Source of the DNA: Bacteroidales bacterium
GTDB lineage: Bacteria; Bacteroidota; Bacteroidia; Bacteroidales; FEN-979
Assembly: GCA_023231005.1 (NCBI GenBank)
Contig: JALNWG010000007.1
Location: forward strand, 67,284 to 131,283
Direction: 5' to 3'
DNA: 64,000 nucleotides
Position numbers and translations under genes: made by a program. The notes below the pieces were generated by a model. It ran no database searches. It had not been told where the DNA came from and saw only the letters and a program-made list of their open reading frames with translations. Shown here piece by piece: positions 63,903-64,000 of the stretch (the stretch's first letter is position 1; every line of letters begins with the position of its first letter).

Positions 63903-64000
63903 TCAGCCAAGCACCAGGAACTTTGCACTTGCCACTACCTCTTTCATGAAGACTATCCGGGCAACATACATTCCGCTATGCCAACCAGTAATATCAATAT
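63903..64000 (-). CDS. C-terminal end of a T9SS cargo protein (cut by window edge)
   Basis: The last 32 codons of a leftward gene read IDITGWHSGMYVARIVFMKE and then VVASAKFLVLG before TGA at 63905-63903. The GWHSGMYVARI and AKFLV elements are the final strands of a type A T9SS sorting domain. Nothing can be said of the rest of the protein. It is convergent with the MFS gene. Confidence 0.8.
   Translation of the reverse strand, partial: IDITGWHSGMYVARIVFMKEVVASAKFLVLG

Noticed and set aside
1..64000. CRISPR arrays, rRNA genes, insertion sequences or prophage genes
   Set aside because: I found no regularly spaced repeats, rRNA-like stretches, transposases or phage structural genes.

Overview
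The window is a chromosomal segment of a Bacteroidota bacterium, most likely an uncultured member of the Bacteroidales or a close relative. The signs are: eight proteins ending in a type A type IX secretion (T9SS) sorting domain, a GldD gliding lipoprotein, repeated promoters of the Bacteroidota type (-7 box TAnnTTTG), few Shine-Dalgarno sequences, a DAHP synthase-chorismate mutase fusion, a viroplasmin-RNase H protein and an AsnRS.

Layout. 1-2884: asnS (cut by the window edge), the DAHP synthase/chorismate mutase gene and corA. 2897-5305: secreted M14 carboxypeptidase. 5326-12856: gldD and ssb, a metal-transport pair (Nramp-like permease plus a soluble PRC/MgtE-N/CBS protein with a hairpin leader), an orphan TPR histidine kinase, mutY, HU and a 29-residue basic protein. 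12938-19510: rng, trpS, hflX, lnt and a glutaminyl-cyclase-like lipoprotein. 19597-25034: phoH and polA (divergent) and a ROK protein. 25129-34616: four T9SS cargo genes in a row, two Omp28-like thioredoxin-fold proteins followed by two gingipain-type C25 cysteine peptidases, with three strong intrinsic terminators. 34711-36759: a GT2 glycosyltransferase and a CNNM/CBS/CorC protein (GldE candidate). 36850-42284: two divergent T9SS proteins, one with Asp-box repeats. 42559-44769: TonB-dependent receptor. 44816-52163: a leftward envelope cluster (flippase, dut, TPR protein, DUF4292 lipoprotein, EnvC-like protein, EamA permease, small membrane protein). 52300-58769: RNase H, yraN, LD-carboxypeptidase and metG (divergent), and a patatin-barrel protein. 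58847-63779: tRNA-Arg(CCT), a Crp/Fnr-type regulator and a TolC-HlyD-MFS tripartite exporter. 63903-64000: the C-terminus of another T9SS cargo protein.

How the parts connect. Much of the window serves the envelope: T9SS cargo, lipoprotein maturation (Lnt), a probable N-terminal glutaminyl cyclase, and cell-wall and glycan genes. Ten of thirteen proteins with a likely signal peptidase I cleavage site would start with Gln after cleavage, which matches the glutaminyl-cyclase-like gene at 18512.

Most promising for follow-up: the split MgtE-N/CBS plus Nramp-like module with a start-codon-sequestering hairpin; the DUF4292 lipoprotein as a LolB-like candidate; a palindromic repeat that lies at the ssb/gldD junction, where gldE is normally found, and recurs inside the polA linker; the paired CxxC proteins and cysteine peptidases; and promoters so close to start codons that several genes are nearly leaderless. 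I saw no insertion sequences, CRISPR arrays or prophage genes.
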